Shown in pieces: positions 1 to 9,051 of a stretch of DNA of 64,000 bases. The DNA comes from CAWGYT01 sp963826795. Its GTDB lineage: Bacteria > Planctomycetota > Planctomycetia > Pirellulales > Pirellulaceae. The notes beneath the pieces were generated by a model that saw only the letters and a list, made by a program, of their open reading frames with translations, was not told the origin of the DNA and did not search any database. Where the stretch lies: NCBI GenBank assembly GCA_963826795.1, contig CAWGYT010000020.1, forward strand, positions 1 to 64,000. The letters run 5' to 3'. The position numbers were made by a program, and so were the translations under genes. The stretch's first letter is position 1. The number at the start of each line of letters is the position of its first letter.

Positions 1-1285
1 ACGGAGAGGTTCTCGTTGTTAGTTGTGTTCGCAAACGAGCCGGCAACGATGCCTTCACGACTGATCGCCATTTGCAGAAACATCGTCGGATCGCCGTCTT
101 CCGACTTGCACAACGCGAAAGACTCCAGCGGCGGCCCATTCGAGCTTGTCCGCCTCCTGGGCGTCGATTTTTTGCTGCAGTAGCTGGCCTCCGGCCGCCG
201 CTAGTTCGCGTGCCTGTTTCGAGTACTCGTCATCGACCATCACCTCCTTACCGTTGGCGTAGACACCCTCGTCGGTGTACTCATACGTGACCGGTTCGCC
301 GTACGTACCACTGTAGCCGCACCACGTCGACACCGACGACCAGTTCGCCCAGCGATAGGCCGCCGTCACGCGCACCATGACCAGACCGGATGGCGGGTCC
401 ACATGAGCGCCACCAGTAGACGAAGGGATGGTTTTCACGGTAGTACAGCTCACGAATCCGGTCACGGACACGGACCGCCCGCTCGACGCGGCGGGCGACG
501 ACTTCGTTGCGGACCGCTTCTCGCAGGATCTTCTCGCCTAGTTTCGGCATGATGGGTGGCTCCAGAATCGGTCGATCACCCATGACCGGTCGGTCTCCGC
601 CAATCCCCGGTCTGTCGCGAGAGAGGCTGCCCGGTCACCGGGTCCCGCGGGCAGTTGTCCAGCGGCCGGGCGATCGGCTCCGCTCAGGAAAGTCATTAAG
701 ACGATCTCGATCGACCGGCTGACCGGGCGCACGACCCCGGGCAACTTGGGGAGGATTGATGGCGGGTAGTCGGTCGACTGACGGGAGATTACCCGCCACC
801 GGCCGATCACCCAAATCGGACGATCACGACCGGGCAGAGGGCCTCGCCAGGGCGGCCAGACGACAGGGCTCCGTTCCCAGCCCGGGCCGACGGAAGTGGA
901 CTTGCTCCAACCGCAGGTCCACCACCGAGAATCGGTCGCGCTCCGCCTCCACCGATGACCGGACGTGCGGGAGCGGCCTGGCGATCGGTTGACGGATAAT
1001 TGGCTGCCGCACGATCGGTTGACGAATGATGGGTCGTGATGGACGCATGATCGGCACACCGCCCCCGAGCATAGGTCGGCCGCCGCCGAATCCGCCACCA
1101 CCGAGAATCGGTCGGCCACCACCAACTCCACCTCTGCCGAAACCACCACCCCCGAGTAGCAACGTCCTCCTCCGCCACCACCCAACAAGCCGCCTCCCCA
1201 AACAACTGCATTGGCAAGGCATCGCCATGGCGGTAACAGCAAGTATCGTGACCGAAAGCAGTAAGGCAGAGGTTCGCGAATTCAT
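1..1285 (-). pseudogene. Secreted Gly/Arg/Pro-rich surface protein, multiply frameshifted, runs off window start
   Basis: The N-terminus at 1285 has a signal peptide (MNSRTSALLLSVTILAVTA) followed by a Gly-rich region with repeats such as GGGRPILGGG and IIRQPIVRQP. The reading then has to change frame several times: near 1200, near 960, near 600 (into MGDRPILEPPIMPKLGEK), near 410 (into VTAAYRWANWSSVSTWCGYS) and near 130 (into GDPTMFLQMAISREG, ending at base 1 as VAGSFANTTNNENLS). Joined, these pieces resemble the planctomycete secreted proteins often annotated as protocadherin-like, which have a low-complexity N-half and a conserved C-terminal domain with a W-Gly-x-Tyr-Ser-Gly-Thr-Tyr-Gly core. 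No single frame covers the gene, so it is a pseudogene or a poorly assembled gene. Function unknown; probably envelope or extracellular. Confidence 0.6.
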
Positions 1286-1340
1286 CGAGTTGTTCCTTGT
1301 ATCGTCTGCAAGATCAGTCTCCCGCTCGCCGGCACGAATG

Positions 1341-2221
1341 TCACCTTCTCGGAACCGGGCAGCAGTTGGCCACTACTTGCTGCTCGATGACCTTCGTTGA
1401 CATGCGGCCATCACCTTCCTGAGTCAACAGACGCTGCTCGGATCCAACGCTGCCGTCGGGCAGTACGGCGGTCGCCTTGACCAGCCAACGCTGGTCATCC
1501 CGGTCCAAACGGCCTGTTCAAAGCCGCCTTCCGAGTCGAAACTCCAGGATCGGATACACGCTGCCATGGGGTCCCAGCCGACGATTTGCGTGCCGTGCAA
1601 CTTGTAGCCGTCTTTTCCACGCACCTTGAAGATGCGCGAAATGAATCGTTTGTCATTCATCCACTTGCCGTGGATGTCCACGCTGCCCAGGTCGGTCTCT
1701 GCTCTCCAGTCCCCCAGCAGCCAAGCCAGTTCGTGAAGCTGGGAGTCCGATAGTTGCGGCGTGGCCGACGGCGTCTCACGCACGCTGTCGCGATACCACT
1801 TGCCTTCTATCTTGACATGCACAACGACGTAATCCGCTTGTTCGATCCCGTGCCGCGCCGAGACAACCGTTGCGCTTCCCTCCTCGAGTACAACATCTGT
1901 GGACACCTGCCGAAATCGCTGTTCGGAGACGGTTAACTTGAACCGCTCCTCCGTGCCCAGCAACTTCTGCAGCGCCTCGCGGATCGCTTTGCGGCCCCTG
2001 ACACGCGCTCCCGACGCGGGCAACACGTACTCAGCAGTCTCTGACCAATGCTCGGCGCACGCATCAAGATCTCGTTGGTTGAACGCCGTCACATAGGCCT
2101 GAACGCGCGCCGCGACCGCCTCGGTCTCGTCAGCCGATGATTCATGCCCGTAAGCAATGCAGCACGCGGAGGTGACGAACAGTATCAGATAAGTCGGAGG
2201 CGTCAGACGGATTATTGACAT
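1341..2221 (-). pseudogene. Secreted SnoaL-like (SgcJ/EcaC family) protein, one frameshift
   Basis: An N-terminal signal peptide (IIRLTPPTYLILFVTSACCIAYG) precedes a SnoaL-like alpha+beta fold region (YVTAFNQRDLDACAEHWSE, with the typical VRGRKAIREAL segment). A C-terminal domain of the kind fused to SnoaL in planctomycete secreted proteins follows. I chose ATG 2221 because GGAGAAAAGGAAG lies just upstream; a GTG at 2236 is also in frame. Near 1502 the frame breaks: a lost C in ACCGGGATG would restore WTRDDQRWLVKATAVLPDGS and carry the protein to a TGA at 1341, whereas the raw ORF stops at 1424. SnoaL folds serve many enzymes and binding proteins, so no substrate can be named. Confidence 0.65.
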
Positions 2222-2268
2222 CTTCCTTTTCTCCACAGATCACTTATGGCATTCATGCTGTACATATC

Positions 2269-2664
2269 TCACAAGGGTTGACCATTATGCCGCTCCGATC
2301 TTGTCGGCCTCGGTCCTTTCGCTTCTCGGATAGTCGCCAACAGCCGTTCAGGCGGCTCGCCCTTGTGAGCAAATCTTGAAATCCCTGCCGACAGGGCGTC
2401 TTGCCGAGCATCTTCGCGCACGCTTAACGCAACGATCGCGGGCGGCTGGTCGAACAGTTGAAGCAGGTCCATCAGGGTATCGATTCGTTGGCCAAGTACG
2501 TCCCAGTCGAGAACGACCAGCGGCGACTCGGTAGCCTTGATCTTGGCTAACAGATCGGCGATGCCCCCGGCTTCTCCCGCCAGTTCCAAGTCGGGCTGTG
2601 CGCGAATCAACATCGCAATCGCATCGCGTGTGGACTTGTTGTCGGAAGCGACGATGATGTGCAT
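2269..2664 (-). CDS. Stand-alone receiver-domain (REC) protein
   Basis: About 131 residues forming a CheY-like fold: MHIIVASDNKSTRDAIAML at the N-terminus, the acidic pair near the phosphoacceptor replaced by a less typical set (SDN), the phosphoacceptor strand LVVLDWDV with Asp, and FAHKGEPPERLLATIREA in the beta5 region carrying the conserved Lys. There is no output domain. I chose ATG 2664 because GAGGGTGG sits at the right distance; the open frame reaches 2727. It lies downstream of the LuxR-type regulator and histidine kinase on the same strand and may act as a phosphate sink or accessory receiver. The missing canonical DD pair makes phosphorylation less certain. Confidence 0.7.
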   Translation of the reverse strand: MHIIVASDNKSTRDAIAMLIRAQPDLELAGEAGGIADLLAKIKATESPLVVLDWDVLGQRIDTLMDLLQLFDQPPAIVALSVREDARQDALSAGISRFAHKGEPPERLLATIREAKGPRPTRSERHNGQPL

Positions 2665-2775
2665 TTCCACCCTCAACCGTGCGTGCCACAGTTCTGAAGC
2701 CAAGCTTTTTAGCCTAGCCATCAGCATACGAGGGGTGGACGGGAGATTGGTATCCTACAGATGTACCAATCTCCA

Positions 2776-2791
2776 TAGTACATTTGTACTA
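2776..2791. promoter_or_regulatory. Perfect 16-bp palindrome, candidate operator
   Basis: TAGTACA-TT-TGTACTA is a perfect inverted repeat with 7-bp arms. It sits in the gap between the LuxR-type regulator gene (ends 2820) and the stand-alone receiver gene (starts 2664), about 110 bp upstream of the latter. A partial GTAC-containing half site (ATGTAC) precedes it at about 2761. A dimeric regulator, perhaps the neighbouring LuxR-type protein, could bind here; that is inference. Confidence 0.4.
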
Positions 2792-2819
2792 AAGGCTGAA
2801 CGCTGGGAGCCATCATTGC

Positions 2820-3455
2820 TCAAGAGATCAAGCCTCGCTGCGTGGCGGTCGCCACAACGGCTGCCCGGTTGGCGGCGCCCAACTTCTTGATGAGCTGGCT
2901 GACATGATGGCGGACAGTAAAGGGACTGAGATGCAATTGCTTGCCAATCTGCTTGTTGGTCATCCCCTGTGCCAGCAACAGGAGCACTTCACGCTCGCGA
3001 ACCGTGAGGTCGGTGATCGAGTCGTTCGAACCGGTCAACAGGTCTTCCGCCGCCTCCGGAGCCATTGTGGTTTGACCAGCCTTGGCTGCGCGGATCGCTG
3101 CGGCCAAATCTTCCTTGCTGGCGTCCTTCAGCACATAGCCAACAGCGCCGGCTTCCATCGACCGTCTAACCAGATCGTGATCATGAAAGCTTGTGAGAAT
3201 CAGCACCTGCACATCGGGACTGGCCGCCTTAATTGCACTCGTTGTCTGAATACCGTCCATGCCGGACATTTTCATGTCGACCAGCACGACATCTGGGTTG
3301 GTCTCCTGGCAGAGCCGCACCGCGTCTTCACCTCGCTGTGCTTCGCCAACAAGCTCCAGGTCGTCGAACGCCAGCAACAGAAAACGCACGCCACCGCGCA
3401 TGATCTCGTGATCATCGACGCTCAGTACACGAATTGGATTGGTCTTGGGATTCAA
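2820..3455 (-). CDS. NarL/LuxR-family response regulator
   Basis: N-terminal receiver domain: acidic residues in VLSVDDHEIM, phosphoacceptor Asp in VVLVDMKMSGMDG, Thr/Ser in LILTSF, Lys in VLKDASKEDL. C-terminal LuxR helix-turn-helix: LTVREREVLLLLAQGMTNKQ and LHLSPFTVRHHVSQLIKKLG. I chose TTG 3455 because a GGAG ribosome site overlaps the end of the kinase gene (stop at 3460-3462). An upstream-extended frame to 3617 would run deep into the kinase gene and lacks receiver homology. Kinase and regulator are therefore tightly coupled. It should be phosphorylated by the 3460-4828 kinase and control transcription; targets unknown. Confidence 0.85.
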   Translation of the reverse strand: MNPKTNPIRVLSVDDHEIMRGGVRFLLLAFDDLELVGEAQRGEDAVRLCQETNPDVVLVDMKMSGMDGIQTTSAIKAASPDVQVLILTSFHDHDLVRRSMEAGAVGYVLKDASKEDLAAAIRAAKAGQTTMAPEAAEDLLTGSNDSITDLTVREREVLLLLAQGMTNKQIGKQLHLSPFTVRHHVSQLIKKLGAANRAAVVATATQRGLIS

Positions 3456-3459
3456 ACTC

Positions 3460-4828
3460 TCAACTCCTGCCAATTCGCCTTGTCCAGCGAGCTTCGACGG
3501 TGGTTCCTGTTTCGGGAGACGAATCGATACGCAGTCGAGCGCCAATCGCTCGGACTCGCTCGTGCATGATCGCCAATCCCATGCCTGTCGCTGTCGATCC
3601 GTTGTCCTCGAAGCCACGTCCGTTGTCCTGAATCGTCAGTGCGACGTCACGATCGTCACAGACAAGTCGCATCTGCACTTCCGACGCTCGCGCGTGCTTG
3701 ACGACGTTGTGCAACGCCTCTTGTGCGACGCGGAAGAATGTCACCTGAACGTCGTCGGGCAATCGTTCATCTCCGTCGATTGCGACGTCCACAGGTATCC
3801 TGGTCCGACCGGACGCCGCTCCAGCCAATTGGTGGAGCAATTCGCCCAGCGACTTCTCGAGCAGAAAGGCCGGACGCAACTCCAACAACAAAGTCCGCAT
3901 CTCCGCCAGGGCCCCCTTGGTGAGGAGCTTAAGATCCTCAAGGCCACGCCGCGCTTCCTCGGGGTGCCGGTCCCATACGTCTGGAAGCGCGTCGGCGATC
4001 GCGGCCGTCGAGAACAGCGTCTGTGTCACGCTGTCATGCAAGTCACCCGCGATACGCGTTCGCTCGTCCGCCACGGCCTCGCGCAATTCCTGTTCCTTCT
4101 GCAGGAGTTCCGACGAAAGCTGTACTTTCTTCAAGACCTCGCCCGCAAGTTCGTAGCTCATCCAAATGACCAATGCCAAGAAGCCGAATGTTGACAGATA
4201 GGGCGAGTCCAGCCGTCCTGTGTCCACCAGGAAAGCATGTGTTCCGAAAGAGCCCATGAAGCCAAGTAAGGCCAGCCCAAACACCATGGCACGTGTGTGT
4301 TGCCTGTGCACCCAGAACCGGTAACATCCGTCCGCGACGATGAAGAGAATGGCCACCAGGGCCAGTTCGGAAACGAAGCGTAGAGCGTGGTTCTCGCCAC
4401 GAGCCAGCCACAACTGCTCTCCCCAGGGAAGCGAAATCTGCCGCAGTCCAGTCAACTCGGAGTACAGGAAACTAGCTGGCGAAGAAGAATTGATCAGCAT
4501 CGCAACGATCAGCGCGACACTAATCAAGACCGCGATCCCCCAGCCGATGGCAGTGGCACGCGCATAAGCGACGATGAACCACAGGGAGGCAAGTGCCCAC
4601 ACGCCGGAAGTCGTCACGTACCAGCGAAGCGCCACAGCCATCGTCCCGATCGAGTCGGATCGGTACATGTTGGCCTCTGCAATCGCGTTGGCTGCCGCGG
4701 CGCCCAGCGTAATGGCAAATAGAAGATGGTTGACTTCGCTCCGCGCGGAACCAGACCAGCAAATGCACGACCGCCAGCGCAAGAAATGCCGCAGCCGCCA
4801 TGTATTGTGCGATTACGAGGTAGTTCAC
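3460..4828 (-). pseudogene. Membrane sensor histidine kinase (HisKA_3 type) with N-terminal frameshift
   Basis: The sensor part has about seven hydrophobic segments (from LVIAQYMAAAAFLALAVVHL through LSTFGFLALVIWMSYELAG). A coiled linker, the HisKA_3 dimerisation box (ERTRIAGDLHDSVTQTLF, phospho-acceptor His in DLHDS) and an HATPase_c domain (FRVAQEALHNVVKHARASE as N box, DNGRGF as G1, GMGLAIMHERV as G2) follow. GTG 4828 gives the natural membrane start, but the frame breaks near 4742, after VVHLLVWFRA, and resumes as RSEVNHLLFAITLG. Without the break it would be about 456 residues. It pairs with the downstream NarL-type regulator, spaced 4 bp. Signal unknown. Confidence 0.8.
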
Positions 4829-5040
4829 CGCGTGGGTTCCGATGTCTTCACAGATCTGCCCTATTCCGATAGATGCCTCATTCCTTCCGCATGCGATGGC
4901 GAGATGGGCGAAGTGTTCAGTTTAGTCCAGCAAGACACGCTGTTACCAGCACAGCGTCTGCAGAATCGCTGGATCGCCTAAAGTGAGATGGACGATAGAA
5001 CCGCCAGTCGCGATTCTGCTGTTGCTGGGAGGTGTAGTCA
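4829..5040. other. Intergenic gap between divergent genes
   Basis: This 212-bp gap separates the minus-strand kinase from the plus-strand secreted-protein gene. It should hold both promoters. I see no clear operator palindrome. The ribosome site GGGAGGTG for the gene at 5041 lies at its right end. Confidence 0.5.
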
Positions 5041-5666
5041 TGGAGAAGCGAATTCGTAGCCGTTCGATCCTGCTGGTTGGCGTGATATGGGGCAACCTCA
5101 TGCTTGGTGGATCCGCTTGTGCGGAGCTCCATTTTTCAGGCATGCCAGCGGCTGAGTCCAGCGCCTTGAACGCGGACCCGACAGCATGGCTGGTTTCGTC
5201 CGTCAACGGAACGACTGACGGATGTGGACATTCATGCGTCGAACTTGGCTGTGATGGAATTGCACCAGGCGTTCGCTGCCATTGCAACGACGGTCGAAGA
5301 CACGCGTCACGTTTCCGACTGACGGAATTCAATATCTATCCAACCTTCTCCTATCTGGCCGATCAGTCCGCCACGTACAACGAGTTCGAATTCGCGAGTC
5401 ACACGGATCTCGGTTTCCTCGAGATGGAGAATCGAACGGTCTTGAACGTGGCGGACCTCCCGTCAACGATCAAGTTGGGCCCAACCAATCCAGGTGACTT
5501 GCCGACCACAATCGGTGTCCGGGGCAACGGCTTTGGTGACATTCTCTCGTGGGGGTGCTTCGGGGTCAGATCGGGTATCTGGTGTTTGGCAGGTCTCGCC
5601 TGCGGCGTTCGCCCTTCGAGCGTGATTTGGCTTGGTCGAACGTACGGTGTTCGGTCGGCGAATTAG
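5041..5666 (+). pseudogene. Secreted protein truncated by a MITE-like repeat
   Basis: ATG 5041 has a strong ribosome site (GGGAGGTG). The protein starts with a signal peptide (IRSRSILLVGVIWGNLMLGG, then SACA) and continues as an exported domain with several Cys (GCGHSC, ELGCDG, RCHC) that I do not recognise. From base 5550 onward the frame reads into the 290-bp repeat shared with 14921-15212 (GCFGVRSGIWCLAGLACG...), so the last 39 residues are repeat-encoded and the original C-terminus is lost. No domain family assigned. Confidence 0.55.
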
Positions 5667-5839
5667 GTTGCGGCAATTGAACAGCAAGTGTCCCGCTGGA
5701 CTTGCTCGAGTCTCGCCGTTGATGACGTTGTGCCGACACGCTCGATCCAGCGAGGCCGTTGCTTTGTTTTCCACTGCCGGTAATCCCGCGTCGCACGCAA
5801 ACTTGACACCAGAAAACGGACCTGACCCCGCTCCGCCCA
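5550..5839. mobile_element. 290-bp MITE-like element, copy A
   Basis: Almost identical to 14921-15212; the main difference is GTTGTGCC here against GTTGCGCGCC there (2 bp). The ends are imperfect inverted repeats: CGGGGTCAG + ATCGGGTA + TCTGGTGT at the left and, reverse complemented, CGGGGTCAG + GTCCGTTT + TCTGGTGT at the right (21 of 25 positions match). It encodes no plausible protein. Short length, inverted ends, two near-identical copies and a gene broken at its left edge point to a non-autonomous transposable element. I could not identify a target-site duplication with confidence. Confidence 0.75.
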
Positions 5840-6150
5840 TGCGCCACCTGCCGCAGCCCCGCGCGGACGCGGGCATCGGGGAAAAAATCGATCAGCTCCT
5901 CGACAAACGCCTCGGCTGCCGCCGTGATCGCATCACCGGCCAGCGCCCGCCCGAAATCTTCGTCGGACACCTGCCGCGCATCCGCCTCGTCCTTTACCAG
6001 GCAGTAGAGCACGTCGGCCAGTCGCACCGGATCGCTCACCAATTTGCCCAGGGCCTGCAGGCCGTCATCCACGACTTGGTACAGGGGCAATTGCAGACGG
6101 TCAAGGAAAACATGACAGCGGCGAATGCGAAAACTTGCGCGGGCTCGCGG
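5840..6150 (-). pseudogene. Phage-like hypothetical gene fragment
   Basis: The minus strand reads ARASFRIRRCHVFLDRLQLP, then about 85 residues including VVDDGLQALGKLVSDPVRLA, DVLYCLVKDEADARQVSDED and FVEELIDFFPDARVRAGLRQ. It looks coherent and coding, and resembles small phage-related proteins I associate with planctomycete prophages, but I cannot name the family. It starts just after an in-frame stop near 6155 and ends at the MITE edge (5839), so both ends are missing. There is no plausible ATG; TTG 6090 is the only start-like codon. A remnant. Confidence 0.4.
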
Positions 6151-6163
6151 CGGTCATCTGGTG

Positions 6164-7528
6164 TCAGGCGGGGCCGCGAGCGACCCGGTCTCGCAAAGCC
6201 GCCGGAGAAGCAAACGCAAAAAGGCCCCCCGGCGAACCGAGAGGCCTTTTCGTTCTTTCCAGGATCGGCCAGTGGATCATCCGTTGCGGCGGGCGCGTCG
6301 CACCCACGAGTCCGGCGGCACTCAGCAGCAGCAGCACGACGCTCGAGGGCTCCGGCACGGCGGCCACGGCTTGGCGTGGGCCGAGCTCAAAGCCTCCGTC
6401 GGAAAAGGCGGCCACGAGGTCGCCGCTGTCGAACACCATGTCGCCCGTCCAGTCGCCTTCCGACCAAACCGCCATGTTGCCCGTCTCGTACTTGCCGGCC
6501 GCAAAGACCGCGACCAGGTCATCGGTCGTGAACGACCCGTCGAAGTTCGCATCACCGAACCAGGTCTTGGCGTGTTGCGTTACCCAGATGGCTCGGTCGA
6601 CATCATCGATCGTCCCGTCGCCATTCTCGTCGAATGTCGCGAGGTTGGTCGTGGGCGACTGCATCGCGACCGCCTGCAGGTCGGTGTCGGCCGTGTCGAC
6701 GACGCCATCCGAGTTGTAGTCACCGGCCAGCAGCGGCGCATCCAGTGACGTGTAGGTAACATCGTCAATAAAGATCTCCATACTTTGCGCTCTAGGCGCA
6801 CCCGCATATGGGCCCGTAAACACTCCGAATCCCGTGAAGGTCGCCCCGATGCCCCGTTGTACGGGCGTCAACTCCAACTCGACGGGATCTTCTTCACCGA
6901 TCCGCAGCGTCAGCAAACCGTCTCCCTTGTCGGGCTTGTAGTCGATTTCGAAATCGAGTGATTCGCTATCCGGCAGACCATCGACGAATGACGTATTCGT
7001 GTTCACCACGTTCCCCTCTTCGTCGACGAAGATATATCCCCAGCGAAAATTCGGCGCCACATCGCCGCCGGGCTCAGCGATCTGAAATCCCATGACGGGA
7101 CCGTAATCGAAGGGATCGTCCAGCAACCGCGCCGCATCGAAAAAGCCCAGATGCGTGTGTCCATCGAAATTGATGTTTGCCAGGGCGACCTTGCCTCGCG
7201 CAGAAAAGGGTATCTCCAAATTCAAGATACCAATCGTCGTGTCGGCGTAGAAGCCGATGGGGAGGTCACCGGATCGATGTAGCAACCCGCCACCTTCGCC
7301 GCCGGCGGCGCCGCCGGCGAGGTTTGAATCCTTCCAGCCAAGGTCAGTCGCACAGATGTCGTCCTGACATCCACGATCTTCGTTTCTACCCTCGTCGTTT
7401 GTTAACCAACCAGCCGTTTCGGCAGACGCGGCACTTTCAAACGTCTGAGTTTCTGTTTGAGCCACGGTCACGTTGATCTGTAACAGAACAGCCAACGCCG
7501 CCGCGAAAGCGATACAATACCGGTTCAT
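6164..7528 (-). CDS. PEP-CTERM exported protein with dockerin-like Ca-binding repeats (terminal frameshift)
   Basis: ATG 7528 has GGAGGG upstream and begins a signal peptide (MNRYCIAFAAALAVLLQ). A beta-rich domain, possibly a lectin-like jelly roll, covers about residues 30-265. Dockerin-like Asp-rich repeats (GDYNSDGVVDTADTD, DENGDGTIDDVDRAIW, GDANFDGSFTTDDLVAVF, GDWTGDMVFDSGDLVAAF) follow. The sorting signal is VPEPSSVVLLLLSAAGLVG with the Arg cluster ATRPPQRM. Removing one C near 6292 turns ATRPPQRM into ATRRRNG-stop at 6277, exactly where a PEP-CTERM protein should end and just before the terminator; as read, the ORF overshoots to 6164. Probably cell-surface anchored. It lies divergent to the XylR-like regulator, 40 bp from element A. 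Paralogous to 60142-61248. Confidence 0.8.
   Translation of the reverse strand: MNRYCIAFAAALAVLLQINVTVAQTETQTFESAASAETAGWLTNDEGRNEDRGCQDDICATDLGWKDSNLAGGAAGGEGGGLLHRSGDLPIGFYADTTIGILNLEIPFSARGKVALANINFDGHTHLGFFDAARLLDDPFDYGPVMGFQIAEPGGDVAPNFRWGYIFVDEEGNVVNTNTSFVDGLPDSESLDFEIDYKPDKGDGLLTLRIGEEDPVELELTPVQRGIGATFTGFGVFTGPYAGAPRAQSMEIFIDDVTYTSLDAPLLAGDYNSDGVVDTADTDLQAVAMQSPTTNLATFDENGDGTIDDVDRAIWVTQHAKTWFGDANFDGSFTTDDLVAVFAAGKYETGNMAVWSEGDWTGDMVFDSGDLVAAFSDGGFELGPRQAVAAVPEPSSVVLLLLSAAGLVGATRPPQRMIHWPILERTKRPLGSPGGLFAFASPAALRDRVARGPA
6217..6250 (-). terminator. Rho-independent terminator of the PEP-CTERM gene
   Basis: AAAAGGCC and GGCCTTTT arms form a strong stem around a GC-rich loop, with T-rich flanks on both sides, so it may work in both directions. 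It lies about 30 bp beyond the stop codon that the PEP-CTERM gene would use without its terminal frameshift (6277). Confidence 0.75.
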
Positions 7529-7567
7529 CGTTATCCCTCCATCAAGCACACGGGTGGCAATGGAATT

Positions 7568-7656
7568 GACGGCTTCCAACCACCTGAGGCTACCTACGAA
7601 GATGAGATATTCAAGCAACTCCGTTTGGATTATTTGCCAATTAGTTTATACTTTCC
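7568..7656 (+). promoter_or_regulatory. Element A: conserved ~90-bp sequence upstream of the XylR-like regulator
   Basis: This stretch matches the reverse complement of 8962-9051 over its whole length, with invariant blocks GATATTCAAGC and CTATTTGCCAATT (A has ATTATTTGCCAATT). It sits between the divergent PEP-CTERM gene (40 bp away) and the regulator start (47 bp away). The best reading is a shared operator/promoter bound by the regulator encoded between the two copies. Confidence 0.55.
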
Positions 7657-7703
7657 TGAAAGCCGTGGGGTGGTGTGGCACAACCGACAGAGGATCGGAT
7701 TTC

Positions 7704-8855
7704 ATGCGACACGTGGCCATCTTGATTGAAACATCGCGTGCTTATGGCCGCGGCCTGCTCCGAGGAATCGCCCGCTACCAGCGAGAACGTGGCACGTGGT
7801 CCACGTATTTCCAGCCCCAAGGTTTGGGCGACCCAGCTCCTCCCTGGCTGGCAGCGTGGAAGGGTGACGGAATTCTGGCTCGCATCGACAACCGGCAGCT
7901 TGCGCGGGTGCTCATGAAGGCGAATGTGCCTGTCGTTAACTTGCGGGGCACGATACCGGATCTGCCATTTCCGTTCATCGGATCGGACAACCGCGCAATC
8001 GCACGGATGGCCGCCGACCACTTGTTGGAACGCGGATTTCGACACTTCGGCTTCTGTGGCTTTCGCCGCGGCTTCCACGCTAAGATCGACGAACGCAGCG
8101 ACTACTTCCAGAGTTTTATCAAACAAGCGGGACAGGACTTTTGCTCGCTTCGAGACACTCGGCAACGCCCCAGTTGGGAAGACGAGCAGAACCTGATCGC
8201 GCGCTGGATTGCAGCGCTACCCAAGCCCGTGGGGATTTTGGCTGCTAACGACGATCGCGGGCTGCAGGTCCTGGATGCCTGCCGCAGGGTCGGCGCGATT
8301 GTTCCCGAGGAAGTCGCCGTGCTGGGTGTGGAAAACGACGAGTTTCTTTGCGGTCTATCGCTTCCGCCCATGTCCAGCATCGACATGAACAGCGAAGAGA
8401 CGGGATACGAAGCCGCCACCTTGTTAGATACGCTCATGGCGGGCAAGAGGCCTCGAAAGAGTCTTCCCGAGGTCCGCCCCGCGGGTGTCATCGTGCGCCG
8501 TTCCACGGACGTCCTGGCAACGGACGATCAGGACGTCGTTCGCGCCGTGCGCTACATTCGTGCTCACGCCTGTCGCTCCATTCGCGCCGTTGACGTGGCT
8601 CGACACGTCTGCGTTTCCCGGTCTTCGCTGGAAGCGCGCGTCCGCGGCGTCCTGGGACGCTCTGTCCATCAAGAGATTCGCAGAGTTCAGATCGACACGG
8701 CTCGAGCGCTGCTGGCGGACACGGATTTGCCCATCAAACAAGTGGCGCACCAGTCAGGTTTCAAGAACGTCCAATACTTGACGCGCGTGTTCAGCAACGT
8801 CACCGGCAAATCGCCAGCCGTCTATCGGCGAGATCGGTCGGATCGATCGACTTGA
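7704..8855 (+). CDS. XylR-like regulator (LacI-type sugar-binding domain + AraC helix-turn-helix)
   Basis: ATG 7704 follows AGAGGA. Residues 1 to about 270 form a periplasmic-binding-protein-like fold: VAILIETSRAYGRGLLRGIA at the start, FIGSDNRAIARMAADHLLER, and PVGILAANDDRGLQVLDACR. The C-terminal 100 residues are an AraC-type double HTH (AVDVARHVCVSRSSLEARVR, then PIKQVAHQSGFKNVQYLTRV). This is the architecture of E. coli XylR and of many planctomycete sugar regulators, with about the usual length (383 aa). It heads a catabolic cluster (9196-14549), so it probably senses the sugar or sugar acid that cluster consumes. The bracketing elements at 7568 and 8962 are its likely binding sites. Confidence 0.88.
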   Translation: MRHVAILIETSRAYGRGLLRGIARYQRERGTWSTYFQPQGLGDPAPPWLAAWKGDGILARIDNRQLARVLMKANVPVVNLRGTIPDLPFPFIGSDNRAIARMAADHLLERGFRHFGFCGFRRGFHAKIDERSDYFQSFIKQAGQDFCSLRDTRQRPSWEDEQNLIARWIAALPKPVGILAANDDRGLQVLDACRRVGAIVPEEVAVLGVENDEFLCGLSLPPMSSIDMNSEETGYEAATLLDTLMAGKRPRKSLPEVRPAGVIVRRSTDVLATDDQDVVRAVRYIRAHACRSIRAVDVARHVCVSRSSLEARVRGVLGRSVHQEIRRVQIDTARALLADTDLPIKQVAHQSGFKNVQYLTRVFSNVTGKSPAVYRRDRSDRST

Positions 8856-8961
8856 GGATGCGATCAGGGCGCTACAAGAGAGCAGCTCGGCTCCGTACTC
8901 CCACTGCTTCGATGCCAACCGGCAAGGGTCTGTCCTCGTCCGCTCAGGTTCCTTCCCGCGC

Positions 8962-9051
8962 GGAAAAGTGTAAATGAATTGGCAAATAGTCCAAAGGCAG
9001 TCGCTTGAATATCGCATCTTCTTTGATAGCCTGAGTTGGTCGCAAGCCGCT
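8962..9051 (-). promoter_or_regulatory. Element B: inverted copy of element A upstream of the dehydrogenase gene
   Basis: Reverse-complement copy of element A, retaining GATATTCAAGC and CTATTTGCCAATT with scattered substitutions elsewhere. It lies 106 bp after the regulator gene and 145 bp before the start of the catabolic operon at 9196. Relative to their outward genes (7528 minus, 9196 plus) both elements have the same orientation, as expected if each controls its flanking structural gene. Confidence 0.55.

Noticed and set aside
824..1400. Several overlapping long ORFs on both strands at 1-1400
   Set aside because: They arise from the low-complexity GC-rich sequence. Only the minus-strand pieces joined across frame breaks give a coherent secreted protein; the plus-strand Pro-rich ORF 1026-1400 is its shadow.
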